This document shows, in pieces, positions 37,484 through 46,122 of a stretch of 64,000 nt of DNA. Numbering within the stretch: the stretch's first letter is position 1; each line of letters starts with the position of its first letter. The notes under the pieces were generated by a model. It did no database searches. It worked only from the letters and a program-made list of their open reading frames with translations, and was not told the DNA's origin. This DNA comes from Pseudoduganella albidiflava (GTDB taxonomy: Bacteria; Pseudomonadota; Gammaproteobacteria; Burkholderiales; Burkholderiaceae_D): NCBI RefSeq assembly GCF_004322755.1, contig NZ_CP036401.1:1240001-1304000 (forward strand). The letters run 5' to 3'. The position numbers and the translations under genes were made by a program.

Positions 37484-38230
37484 ATGGATGCGGCCATGAA
37501 TGACGCGGTGTTCGCGCTGCATCCTTCCCCCGCGCACCAGGTGCTCCATGTCGGGGCCGACCGGGAGCCGGTGCTGATCGTCGACGGCCTGCTGCTCGAT
37601 CCCGAGGCCATCGTGCGCTGGGCGGAAACGGGAACGGCGTTCCAGCGGCAGGACGGCGATTTCTATCCGGGCGTCCGCAAGCCCCTGGACATGGCGTATG
37701 CAAGCGCGGTGCATGCCCGGCTGCGCGAGCTCCTGCTGTCCACCTTCGGCGCCGGCGGCGATGCGGCGATCACGCCGCTGTCCTGCGTGCTGTCGCTGGC
37801 CACCACGCCGCCGGAAGCACTGCGGCCGATCCAGAGCGTGCCCCATTTCGACAGCGTCGAGCGCAACCGGATCGCCAGCGTGCATTACCTGTGCGATGAA
37901 CGGTTCGGCGGCACCTCGTTCTACCGCCATCGCAGCACCGGTTTCGACAGCATCGACGGGCAGCGCCTCGCCGATTATGCGCCGCGCCTGAAACGGGAAG
38001 TGATGGAGGAAGCAAGGCGGCAGCCGGGACGCGGCTTGAGCTACATCCGCGGCGACACGGCGCTGTTCGAACGCACCGCAAGCGTCGAGGCGAAGTTCAA
38101 CCGCGCCATCTTCTACCGCAGTAACCTGCTGCATTCCGGCGACATCGCGGTCGACGCCGGGCTGTCGTCCGACCCGCGCAGCGGGCGCCTGACCGCCAAC
38201 ACGCTGGCGGTGATCGGCGCTCCGCGCTGA
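37484..38230 (+). CDS. 2OG-Fe(II)-oxygenase-like protein (DUF6445 type)
   Basis: A 248-residue protein starting two bases after the sapC stop. Residues consistent with a 2-oxoglutarate/Fe(II) dioxygenase fold are visible: an HxD pair in SVPHFDSVERNRIASVHYL, a distal His in RSNLLHSGDI, and an Arg downstream (GRLTANTLAV) that could hold 2OG. I place it in DUF6445, a family recurring in SapC/halogenase loci, on sequence pattern alone. The substrate is unknown. It ends convergent to the minus-strand operon. Confidence 0.75.
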   Translation: MDAAMNDAVFALHPSPAHQVLHVGADREPVLIVDGLLLDPEAIVRWAETGTAFQRQDGDFYPGVRKPLDMAYASAVHARLRELLLSTFGAGGDAAITPLSCVLSLATTPPEALRPIQSVPHFDSVERNRIASVHYLCDERFGGTSFYRHRSTGFDSIDGQRLADYAPRLKREVMEEARRQPGRGLSYIRGDTALFERTASVEAKFNRAIFYRSNLLHSGDIAVDAGLSSDPRSGRLTANTLAVIGAPR

Positions 38231-38279
38231 GTTACGGGGCGAGGCTGGTCACTATTCCGGCTCGCCCGGCGCCAGGTGT

Positions 38280-38705
38280 TCAGCGGCGCAGCAGCACCAG
38301 CGCCTGCACCACTTCCAGCGAGCGCCACGCCATCGCGAAGCCGAGCGCCACGAACACGATGCCGGACACCACCGCATACTGGCCGCCCATCAGGGAGCCC
38401 AGCCACAGCGCGGCGGTGACCACGAAGATCGTCACCAGCAGCCGCGTGGCCCAGCCTTCATGGCCTTCGTGGCCGGTGGTAAGGTTGCGGTGGGCGTAGG
38501 CCACGAACACCTTGGCGCGGCGCCGGCCGACCACCACGATGTCCTGTCCCTCGGCGATCACGAGCGGGGTCGACGAGACGATCTTCACCAGCTGGCCATC
38601 GAGCCGGAATACCGCCGCGTGGATCACGCTGGTGCCCGTCTTCGGGTTGTACGACACGCTTTTGCCGCGCCGCAGTTCGGTCACGGTACCTTTCAGTTTG
38701 TCCAT
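38280..38705 (-). CDS. Unrecognised two-helix membrane protein
   Basis: A 141-residue protein I do not recognise. The N-terminal 85 residues look soluble and beta-rich (MDKLKGTVTELRRGKSVSY, VFRLDGQLVKIVSSTPLVIA) and include a basic GRRRAKVF. Two hydrophobic helices follow (about 91-108 and 113-130). It is the last gene of the MBL, GAF-GspE, membrane-protein operon. Its start lies 13 bases inside the end of the GspE-like gene, so it is coupled to it. It could be the membrane anchor of that system. No Pfam family came to mind. Confidence 0.72.
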   Translation of the reverse strand: MDKLKGTVTELRRGKSVSYNPKTGTSVIHAAVFRLDGQLVKIVSSTPLVIAEGQDIVVVGRRRAKVFVAYAHRNLTTGHEGHEGWATRLLVTIFVVTAALWLGSLMGGQYAVVSGIVFVALGFAMAWRSLEVVQALVLLRR

Positions 38706-40738
38706 GCGCTTCCTTGCCGCGCGCACGCCGCGCGCACCATGCCGATGTCGGTAATGCCGGCCAACACCTTGTCGATCCCATCCATCTTCAGCGTGCGCAT
38801 GCCGTCTTCCAGCGCCGCCGCGGCGAGCGGCGCGGGCGCGCCGCGCCGTGCCAGCAGCCGTGCGGTACGCTCGCCCACCGCCATCAGTTCGAACAGCCCG
38901 GCGCGGCCCCGGTAGCCGCCGCGGCATTCGGCGCAGCCCACCGCGCGGTACAGCGTGAAGCGCCCGCCGGCATCGGCATGGCGCTCGCGCCAGCGGGCCA
39001 GCACTTCCTCGCGCGCGAAGCCGGCATTGTTCGCGGCGACATAGGCGGCGACGCGGGCGTCGTTGTCGGCGGCGGCATCGTCGCCGGGCTGCAATTCGGC
39101 ACAGTACTCCGTCAGCAGCAGGTCCAGCTCCGCCGCGCCGGGGTGATACGGCTGGCGGCACGCCGTGCACAGTTTCCTGGCCAGCCGCTGCGCCAGCACG
39201 CCGGCCAGCGCGGCGGCGGCGCCGAACGGATCGGCGGCCATGTCGAGCAGGCGCCGTGCTCCTTCCACCGCGTTCCGCGCCGGCAGCGCCGCCAGCACCA
39301 GCCGGCCCGACAGCGCCGCTTCGACCGCCAGGCCAGCCGCCGGAGCATCGCACGGTGCGTCGACCATGATCACATCGGCGTCGGCCTGCCGGAACGCTTC
39401 CAGGGCGGCGGCGACCGCCAGGCCGGACGCACGGCCGGCGTGTACCTGGCGCAGGCCGGGCTGCACCAGCGTCACCGGGTCCTCGGCGGTGCAGATCTTG
39501 CGCTCCGGGTGGTTCAGGCCAGCCAGCAGCGCATGCAGCGTCGTGCTCTTGCCAGAATCGGCGGGGGCGCACACCAGCAACAGGCCGCGCGCTTCGTCGA
39601 GCATTCCGCGCAGGCGGGACAGATCGTCCGGCGCCATGCCCAGCCGCGCCAGCGGCACCGCCGCGTTGGGCGCGGCGATGCGCAGCACCATGTCCACGCC
39701 GGCCGTCGACGGGAGCGTGGCCGCGTGCAGCACCATGTCCGGCAAGCCATGCGCGCCGCCGCGCAGCGTGCCGTAGCGCGGCTGCCCGTGGCGGAGATTG
39801 TCATCATGGGGCCGGCCATCATGGCGCTTGCCATCCCGGGGTTTGTTATCGGCCAGAGTGTCCGCCGCTGCGCCGCTCCAGTGGACGACGGCGTCGAGGT
39901 GCATTGCCAGCGCCGCGGCCTGGGCGGGCGGCAGGGTGGCATAGGGCGCCAGCGCGCCATCGCGGCGCAGGCGGATCGCGCTGCCGGCGCGGCCGGCAGC
40001 CTCCACGTGGATCGCGGCCGCGCCCAGCCGCTGCGCATCGGCCACGATCCGCGCCAGCAGCCGGGCCCCATCGTCGCCGGCGGGCGCGGGCACCACCGCG
40101 CGCGTGGCGACCGGCCGATCCGCTGCCGCCGGCGGGGTGGGGCGGGTAGATGGCGCGGCTGGTGGCGGCGGTGTCCTGCGTGACCCTTCCTTCTGCGCGC
40201 CTGCCAGCGCTTCCGCCAGCGCTGTGGCCAAATCCGTGGCGCCCGCCAGCGCGTGTTCCGGGAACGGCGCGCCGTCGCGCGTGTTGACCAGCTGGATCAC
40301 ACCCAGCAGCGCGCCCGACCCTGGGGCCAGCACGGGCACGGCCAGCACCTGCCGCGTGCGGTAGCCGGTGCGCTGGTCGACGCCGCGCGGGAAGCGCAAT
40401 CCCGGCGCGATCCGCGCCAGTTCGGCATCGTCGTACGCATCGGCAATGTTGACGGCCCGGCGCGCCAGTGCCACGTGGCCCGCAATGCCGTGCGGCGCGA
40501 TCGCCACCTTCACGTCGCGCCACGCGCCCGCCGCGCTCTTCGCCTTCGATACCAGGTAATCGCCTTCGGCATCGACCGCGTACAGCGTGAAGCGGTCGCA
40601 GGCGAACAGGCCGGCCACCGTACCGGCCGGATCGGCCATCACTTCATCCAGGCTGCCGGCATCGCGCAGCCGTGCCACCACCGCGGCCAGCGCCTGCAGG
40701 AACGGCATGTGCGTGTCGCCATCGGCCAGCGTGTTCAT
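38693..40738 (-). CDS. GAF-domain protein fused to a degenerate GspE/PilB-like ATPase
   Basis: A 681-residue protein. Residues 1-185 are a GAF domain (FACDRFTLYAVDAEGDYLV, LAVPVLAPGSGALLGVIQL), followed by a Pro-rich linker (187-220). A type II/IV secretion ATPase-like region follows, with a His/Asp-rich insert (about 298-322). The Walker A reads APADSGKSTT (391-400), where GspE has GPTGSGKTT. The Walker B region reads VIMVDAPCD, lacking the conserved Gly-Glu. The zinc-binding CTAC and CAEC cysteine pairs and RAGLFELM are kept. It may bind nucleotide without driving secretion. No pseudopilin genes are nearby. Its ATG overlaps the MBL stop by four bases. Confidence 0.83.
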   Translation of the reverse strand: MNTLADGDTHMPFLQALAAVVARLRDAGSLDEVMADPAGTVAGLFACDRFTLYAVDAEGDYLVSKAKSAAGAWRDVKVAIAPHGIAGHVALARRAVNIADAYDDAELARIAPGLRFPRGVDQRTGYRTRQVLAVPVLAPGSGALLGVIQLVNTRDGAPFPEHALAGATDLATALAEALAGAQKEGSRRTPPPPAAPSTRPTPPAAADRPVATRAVVPAPAGDDGARLLARIVADAQRLGAAAIHVEAAGRAGSAIRLRRDGALAPYATLPPAQAAALAMHLDAVVHWSGAAADTLADNKPRDGKRHDGRPHDDNLRHGQPRYGTLRGGAHGLPDMVLHAATLPSTAGVDMVLRIAAPNAAVPLARLGMAPDDLSRLRGMLDEARGLLLVCAPADSGKSTTLHALLAGLNHPERKICTAEDPVTLVQPGLRQVHAGRASGLAVAAALEAFRQADADVIMVDAPCDAPAAGLAVEAALSGRLVLAALPARNAVEGARRLLDMAADPFGAAAALAGVLAQRLARKLCTACRQPYHPGAAELDLLLTEYCAELQPGDDAAADNDARVAAYVAANNAGFAREEVLARWRERHADAGGRFTLYRAVGCAECRGGYRGRAGLFELMAVGERTARLLARRGAPAPLAAAALEDGMRTLKMDGIDKVLAGITDIGMVRAACARQGSAWTN

Positions 40739-41631
40739 CCCAGATCGACTTCCAGGCCTTCGTATGCAAGGAAAACCTGCAGGCCGCCGGGCAGCGGCGC
40801 GTGGCGCGCCATCACCTCGGCGAACACGGCTTCGAGCTCGTCGTCGCTGCGGGTCGGTTCATGGTGCGTGCAATACAGGCGCCGGGCGCCGGTGCGCACG
40901 GCCATCGCCAGCGCGCCGTCGAAGGTGCCGTGGCCCCAGCCGACCTTCGACGGATATTCCTCGCGCGTGTACGAGCAGTCGACGATCAGCGCATCCACGC
41001 CGCGCGCCAGGTCGTCGATGGCGGCCGTGCGCTGCGCCACATGCTGCGCGAACGCCGCGTGTTCCGGCTGGTCTTCGCGATACAGGTTGAACAGCGGTTC
41101 ATGGTCGCCGGTGAAGAACACCGACTTGCCGTTGCAGTCGACGCGGTAGCCCAGGTCGGTCACCGGGTGGCTCATCACTACGTTGCGCACCAGCGCGTCG
41201 CCGACCGGCAGCGCCTCGCCGACCGCCAGCGTGCGGTATTCGATGGTCGCCGCCATCTGCGCCTCGCCGACCGGGAAATAGCTGTTCTGCAATTGCACGC
41301 CCATCACGTGCTCGATGCCGTTGCCGGTATCCGGGTCGGTCGCGCCATGCAGGCGCACGCGGCTGCCCTTGATGAACAGCGGCGTGAAGAAGGGCAGGCC
41401 ATGGATATGGTCCCAGTGGCTGTGCGTGATGAAGATATTGGCCTCGATGGGGCGGTGCGGCGCGGCCACCAGCGCCTGGGCCAGGCAGAACAGGCCGGTA
41501 CCGCCATCGAGCACGATCAGGGTATCGTCGTCGCTGCGGATCTCGATGCAGGTGGTATTGCCGCCATAGCGCACCGTGCGCGGCCCCGGCGAGGGGATCG
41601 AGCCGCGTACCCCCCAGAATCTGAATTTCAT
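40735..41631 (-). CDS. MBL-fold metallo-hydrolase
   Basis: A 298-residue metallo-beta-lactamase-fold protein. It begins MKFRFWGVRGSIPSPGP, has LDGGTG and the metal motif THSHWDHIHG (His70, His72, Asp74, His75), then FFTGDHEP (bridging Asp) and YCTHHEP. This subgroup includes RNase Z-like, PhnP-like and class II cyclic-nucleotide phosphodiesterase-like enzymes, and the exact reaction is unknown. It is first in an operon whose next gene has a GAF domain, and lies divergent to an adenylate cyclase, so cyclic-nucleotide hydrolysis is a testable guess. Its 5' leader carries a 12-bp tandem repeat. Confidence 0.85.
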   Translation of the reverse strand: MKFRFWGVRGSIPSPGPRTVRYGGNTTCIEIRSDDDTLIVLDGGTGLFCLAQALVAAPHRPIEANIFITHSHWDHIHGLPFFTPLFIKGSRVRLHGATDPDTGNGIEHVMGVQLQNSYFPVGEAQMAATIEYRTLAVGEALPVGDALVRNVVMSHPVTDLGYRVDCNGKSVFFTGDHEPLFNLYREDQPEHAAFAQHVAQRTAAIDDLARGVDALIVDCSYTREEYPSKVGWGHGTFDGALAMAVRTGARRLYCTHHEPTRSDDELEAVFAEVMARHAPLPGGLQVFLAYEGLEVDLG

Positions 41632-41640
41632 CCGAATCTC

Positions 41641-41700
41641 ATCCTGTGCTCATTCCTGTGCTTGTTCCTGTGCTTGTTCCTGTGTTTATTCCCGTGCCTT
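41641..41700. repeat. 12-bp tandem repeat in the MBL gene leader
   Basis: Five units of the type TTCCTGTGCTTG (minus strand CAAGCACAGGAA), 41641-41700. On the minus strand each unit carries AGGA, and the array ends 10 bases before the MBL ATG. Copy number may tune translation or promoter spacing. Confidence 0.85.
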
Positions 41701-41934
41701 GCGGCCCGGCCGTGCCGGCAAGTCTCAACGGATGATAGCGGTTTTTTTGCCGCTTCTGGCGCCTTTCCGTCGCGCTCGATCATTTCCTGTTGGCAAAATC
41801 GCACGCGCTGGTGTTTCCTCGCCCGTGTTGGATTTCTACACCCATTTACCCATGTACATCCGCCGCGCCGTGCCGTTACACTGCCCGTCCGATGCCTTCC
41901 TTCCGCCTCCCCATGCCGCGTGCGGCACCCCGCG

Positions 41935-44226
41935 ATGACGATGCCGGCCCTTGCTGACAGGCTGGGCCGCGTGCGCCAGCGCGTGCGCCGCCATGCGGCG
42001 CGCACGCTGGCCGGCCTGCTGCTGACGCTGGGCGCGGCGCTGCAGGCCGGCGGCTGGCTGCACCTCGACACGGTGGCGCGCATGGACACCTTCATCGCCG
42101 GCCTGCGCATGCGCATCGAGCCGGCCGAACTCGATCCGCGCATCGTCATCGTCGACATCGACGACCGCAGCCTGACCGAGGTGGGCCGCTTCCCGTGGAG
42201 CCGCGACGTGATGGCGCGGCTCGTCACGCAACTGACCCGGCACCATGGCGCAACGGCGGTCGGCTTCGACATCGCGTTCCCGGAACCGGACAACAGTTCC
42301 GGCTACGGAGTGCTGCAGGGGCTGGCGCGGAATGAATTGCGCGACGTCCCCGGCCTGGCCGCGCAGCTGGCGCGGCTGCGGCCGCGGCTCGATTACGACG
42401 GCCAGCTGGCGGCGGCGCTGGCCGGCCAGCCGGTGGTGCTGGGCTACGCCACCGGCAGCACCCAGGCAAAGGGCGTGCTGCCGCGGCCGGCGTTTACCGA
42501 GGAAGCGCTGAACGGGCGCACCCTGCACGCTTACCGCGCCCCCGGCTACGAGGCGAACATCGCCCGGCTGCAATCGGCCGCGCGCGGTGCCGGCATCTAC
42601 TCGGTGGTGCCGGATGCCGACGGCGTGGTGCGCCAGGCACCGCTGCTGCAAAGGATCGGCAACGGCTATTACCCGGCGCTGTCGCTGGCCACGGTGGCCG
42701 CGGCACTCGACGCGCGCGCCATCGCGCCGCTGTGGGAAGGTACGGTCGACACGCTGTCCGCGGCCGGCCGCGCCGCCGGCGGCCTCGATGCGATCGCGCT
42801 GTTCCACCCGCATGGCAGCGTCCGCATCCCGGTCGGCGAAGGCCTGACGACCACCGTGCAGTTTCGCGGCACGGGCGGGCCGCGCGGCGGCGCCTTCCGC
42901 TATGTATCCGCCGCCGACGTGCTGCGCGGTGCCGTGCCGGCCGGGGTGCTGGAAGGCGCGATCGTCCTGGTCGGCACCACGGCGGTCGGCCTGAACGACC
43001 TGCGTGCCACCCCCGTCTCGGCGGTGTATCCCGGCGTCGAAGTCCATGCGAACCTGATCCGCTCGATCCTGGATGGCAGCTTCAAGGCCCGTCCCGACTA
43101 TGCGCCGGCCGCCGAACTGCTGCAGGTGCTGGCGCTGGGCGTGCTGCTGTCGTTCGCGCTGGCCGTGCTGGCGCCGGCCCCGTCCATCGTGCTGGCGCTG
43201 GGCGCCGCGCTGGCGGCGGGGTGGCTCAATGTCCACCTGTACGCGATACATGACATGGCGCTCGACGTGTCGATGGCGCTGCTGCTGGTCCTCGCGCTGT
43301 TCATCCTGAACCTGGCCTGGGGCTACTTCTTCGAAGTGCGGCGCGGCCGCGCGCTGGTGGCGCGCTTCGGTGAATACGTGGCGCCTGAACTGGTGGCAGA
43401 AATGGCCGAGGACCCGCGGCGCTACGGCATGGAGGGCGAAAGCCGCGAGCTGACCGTGCTGTTCGCCGACGTGCGCGGCTTCACCACGATCTCGGAAGGC
43501 CTGGCGCCGCAGGTGCTGCGCGAGTACATCAACCGCTACCTGACAGCCATGTCGGCCGACATCCGCGACAGCCATCGCGGCACGCTCGACAAGTACATCG
43601 GCGACGCGGTCATGGCGTTCTGGGGCGCGCCGGTGCCGTTCGCCGACCATGCGCGCCGTGGCGTGGCGACGGCGCTGGCGATGCAGGCCACGGCGGCGCG
43701 GCTGAACGCCGAGTTCATCGAACGCGGCTGGCCGCCACTGGCGATCGGCATCGGTCTCAACAGCGGCACCATGCACGTGGGCGACATGGGTTCGTCGATC
43801 CGCCGCGCCTACACGGTGATGGGCGACGCGGTCAACCTGGGCGCGCGGCTGGAAGGCCTGACCAGGATCTACGGCGTGGGCATTTGCGCAGGCGCCGCCA
43901 CGCGCGCCGCCGCGCCGCAATTCGCCTGGCGCGAGCTGGACCTGGTGCGCGTGAAGGGCAAGCAGGAGCCGGTGGCGATCCACGAACCGGTGGCGCCGCT
44001 GGACGGGATCGACGGTTCCGTCCAGGCCGAACTGGCCGACTGGCACGAGGCGCTGGCGCTGGTGCGCGCACAGCGCTGGGACGATGCCGGGGCGCGCCTT
44101 GCCGACCTGCACGCGCGCTTCCCGGAACGCGCGCTGTACACGCTGTACGCCAGCCGCGTGGCGCGCTACCGGCAGCACCCGCCGGGCGCTGACTGGGATG
44201 GCGTGACGACGTTCGACAGCAAGTAA
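41935..44226 (+). CDS. CHASE2-domain class III adenylate cyclase
   Basis: A 763-residue membrane cyclase. An N-terminal helix (about 18-40) is followed by a periplasmic CHASE2 sensor domain (about 45-385: [24 protein letters not shown]). Two or three membrane helices (about 390-465) precede a class III cyclase domain ([19 protein letters not shown] with the first metal Asp; [17 protein letters not shown] with the ATP-selecting Lys and second Asp; [15 protein letters not shown] with the catalytic Asn and Arg). All key residues are present, so it should make cAMP. The start is uncertain: the frame is open upstream, 41935 and 41941 are both ATG, and neither has a clear ribosome binding site. Confidence 0.9.
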   Translation: MTMPALADRLGRVRQRVRRHAARTLAGLLLTLGAALQAGGWLHLDTVARMDTFIAGLRMRIEPAELDPRIVIVDIDDRSLTEVGRFPWSRDVMARLVTQLTRHHGATAVGFDIAFPEPDNSSGYGVLQGLARNELRDVPGLAAQLARLRPRLDYDGQLAAALAGQPVVLGYATGSTQAKGVLPRPAFTEEALNGRTLHAYRAPGYEANIARLQSAARGAGIYSVVPDADGVVRQAPLLQRIGNGYYPALSLATVAAALDARAIAPLWEGTVDTLSAAGRAAGGLDAIALFHPHGSVRIPVGEGLTTTVQFRGTGGPRGGAFRYVSAADVLRGAVPAGVLEGAIVLVGTTAVGLNDLRATPVSAVYPGVEVHANLIRSILDGSFKARPDYAPAAELLQVLALGVLLSFALAVLAPAPSIVLALGAALAAGWLNVHLYAIHDMALDVSMALLLVLALFILNLAWGYFFEVRRGRALVARFGEYVAPELVAEMAEDPRRYGMEGESRELTVLFADVRGFTTISEGLAPQVLREYINRYLTAMSADIRDSHRGTLDKYIGDAVMAFWGAPVPFADHARRGVATALAMQATAARLNAEFIERGWPPLAIGIGLNSGTMHVGDMGSSIRRAYTVMGDAVNLGARLEGLTRIYGVGICAGAATRAAAPQFAWRELDLVRVKGKQEPVAIHEPVAPLDGIDGSVQAELADWHEALALVRAQRWDDAGARLADLHARFPERALYTLYASRVARYRQHPPGADWDGVTTFDSK

Positions 44227-44408
44227 GGTTACAGCGTGCCCGGCGGGAGCTCGCCATCCCTGCGCGAAATGCCCGCAACGTTGTCCTGGTTCGGCCAAGG
44301 CCGGCGCGCGTGCGCGCAGTCCCGGCAACGTTGCCTTGGTTCTCGTTGCCTTGGTTTTATCAACCGCTGGCAATCTGTCGCTTTTTCGTTGCACTTCCGG
44401 TCAGTGCT

Positions 44409-44448
44409 ATATCGAAATTGATATTTCTTTGTATAAATACCGGATAAT
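44409..44448 (+). promoter_or_regulatory. AT-rich promoter region upstream of tpsB
   Basis: A distinct AT-rich patch in a G/C-rich window, holding the inverted repeat ATATC-GAAATT-GATAT (44409-44424), TTGATA (44418-44423) and GATAAT (44443-44448, 19-base spacing) or TATAAA (44432-44437). Exact promoter elements are uncertain. It may be a silenced or regulator-bound site. Confidence 0.4.
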
Positions 44449-44514
44449 GCGCGCTCAACCGCGGCCGCGCAGCGCTGCGCGGGCCGACAGCCATATCCGG
44501 AATCAACGCACACC

Positions 44515-46107
44515 ATGAATCACCGCTCCGCGCGCCTGCTGGCAGGCGCGATCCTTGCCGCCGCAGCCGGCGCGCCCAGTACCGCCAGCGCCATGCAGGA
44601 CACCGGCCCCGCGCCGCTCCGCTTCGAGATCGACCGCTTCGACGTCACCGGCAACACGCTGCTGCCGGCCGCCGTGGTGGAGCGGGCGGTGGCGCCCCAT
44701 GCCGGCAAGGAGCGCGATTTCGGCGACGTGCAGCGCGCGCTGGAGGCGCTCGAAGCGGCGTACCAGCAGGCCGGCTACAGCGTGGTCACCGTCGAACTGC
44801 CGGAACAGGAACTCGATGGCGGCGTCGTGCGGCTGCGCGTGGTGCAGGCGAAGATCGGCCGCGTCACCGTGAAGAACAACCGTTATTTCGACGAGGCCAA
44901 CATCCGCCGCAGCGTGCCGGGCCTGCAGGGCGGGCAGACGCCGAACATCGCCGCCATTTCCGCCAGCCTGAAACTGGCCAACGAGAATCCGGCCAGGAAG
45001 ACCGCGCTGAAGCTGCAGGGCGGCAGCGCCGGCGACGAGGTGGACGCGGTGCTGGACGTGGCCGACGAGCAGCCGTGGAAAGTCATGGCCAACCTCGACA
45101 ACACCGGCTCCAGCCAGACCGGCAGGACCCATGCCGGCTTCGTGCTGCAGCATGCCAACCTGTTCAACCGCGACCACGTGCTCTCGCTGCAGTACACCAC
45201 CACGGTCGAGCGGCCGGGGCGCGTCAAGGTGTACGGCGTCGGCTACCACGTGCCGCTGTATGGGCTGGGCGGCTCGCTCGACGTGTTCGGCAGCTATTCG
45301 AACATCGATTCGGGCAGCGTCACGGCCGGCGTGTTCGACCTGGCAGTCAGCGGCAAGGGTGCGGTGTACGGCGCCCGCTACACGCACGCCCTGGCCCGGC
45401 GCGGCCGCTACGATGCCCGGCTGGTATTCGGCATCGACTACAAGGCGTTCCGCAACAGCATCGTGCTGCTGGGGCAGGAACTGGGCAACGACGTGACGGT
45501 GCGCCCGCTCAGCGCCGCGTACCTGGGCACGTGGACGCTGCCGGACGGCGAGCTGGCCGGCTCGGCCACGCTGGTGCGCAACGTGCCGGGCGGCTCGCGC
45601 GGCAGCCAGGCCGATTTCACACGCGCGCGCAGCCATGCCAGGGATGACTACACGCTGCTGCGCCTGTCCGGCAGCTACAGCCGGCTGCTGCCGGGCGAAT
45701 GGCAGGCGCGCGCCATCGTCAACGCGCAGCTGACCGGCGCCGCGCTGGTGCCGGGCGAGCAGTTCGGTGCCGGCGGCGTGGCCTCGGTGCGCGGCTTCGC
45801 CGAGCGCGAGATCGCCAGCGACGCGGGCGCCGGCGGCAACCTGGAACTGTACACGCCGAACCTGTGCGGCAAGCTGGCCTGGCAGTGCCGCGCGCTGGCC
45901 TTCTACGACACCGCGTACGTGAAGCGCAACCATGCGCTGCCCGGCGAGCTGCAAAGCACCGCGATCGCCAGCGCCGGCCTGGGCTTGCGCGTGATGCTGC
46001 CCGGCCACGTCAACCTGCAACTGGATTACGGCCACGTGCTGCGCGGCGGCGCCACCGGCCGCGACGATGCGAACCGCCTGCATGTGCGGCTCGGCCTTTC
46101 CTACTGA
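44515..46107 (+). CDS. Two-partner secretion transporter TpsB (ShlB/FhaC/HecB family)
   Basis: A 530-residue outer-membrane transporter that exports the TpsA partner. It has a signal peptide (about 1-26), two POTRA domains (about 35-190: FEIDRFDVTGNTLLPAAVVE, VVTVELPEQELDGGVVRLRV), and a 16-strand barrel. The family VRGF motif is present (SVRGFAEREI), as is the C-terminal aromatic (LHVRLGLSY). It is directly upstream of tpsA (15-base gap), as expected for a TPS pair. Confidence 0.93.
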   Translation: MNHRSARLLAGAILAAAAGAPSTASAMQDTGPAPLRFEIDRFDVTGNTLLPAAVVERAVAPHAGKERDFGDVQRALEALEAAYQQAGYSVVTVELPEQELDGGVVRLRVVQAKIGRVTVKNNRYFDEANIRRSVPGLQGGQTPNIAAISASLKLANENPARKTALKLQGGSAGDEVDAVLDVADEQPWKVMANLDNTGSSQTGRTHAGFVLQHANLFNRDHVLSLQYTTTVERPGRVKVYGVGYHVPLYGLGGSLDVFGSYSNIDSGSVTAGVFDLAVSGKGAVYGARYTHALARRGRYDARLVFGIDYKAFRNSIVLLGQELGNDVTVRPLSAAYLGTWTLPDGELAGSATLVRNVPGGSRGSQADFTRARSHARDDYTLLRLSGSYSRLLPGEWQARAIVNAQLTGAALVPGEQFGAGGVASVRGFAEREIASDAGAGGNLELYTPNLCGKLAWQCRALAFYDTAYVKRNHALPGELQSTAIASAGLGLRVMLPGHVNLQLDYGHVLRGGATGRDDANRLHVRLGLSY

Positions 46108-46122
46108 GGCAACGGAATCACC

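Noticed and set aside
38693..40738. Type II secretion or type IV pilus assembly locus
   Set aside because: Only one GspE-like protein is present, with decayed Walker motifs; no pseudopilin, GspF or secretin genes are adjacent.
40672..41934. Open plus-strand frame extending the cyclase gene upstream by about 420 codons
   Set aside because: It runs antisense through the MBL hydrolase gene, and the cyclase N-terminus begins logically at 41935; the extension is not like any CHASE2 protein.
41836..44394. An 852-codon minus-strand open frame opposite the adenylate cyclase
   Set aside because: Composition (Arg, Gln, His-rich) is typical of antisense frames here, and the cyclase has all its catalytic motifs.
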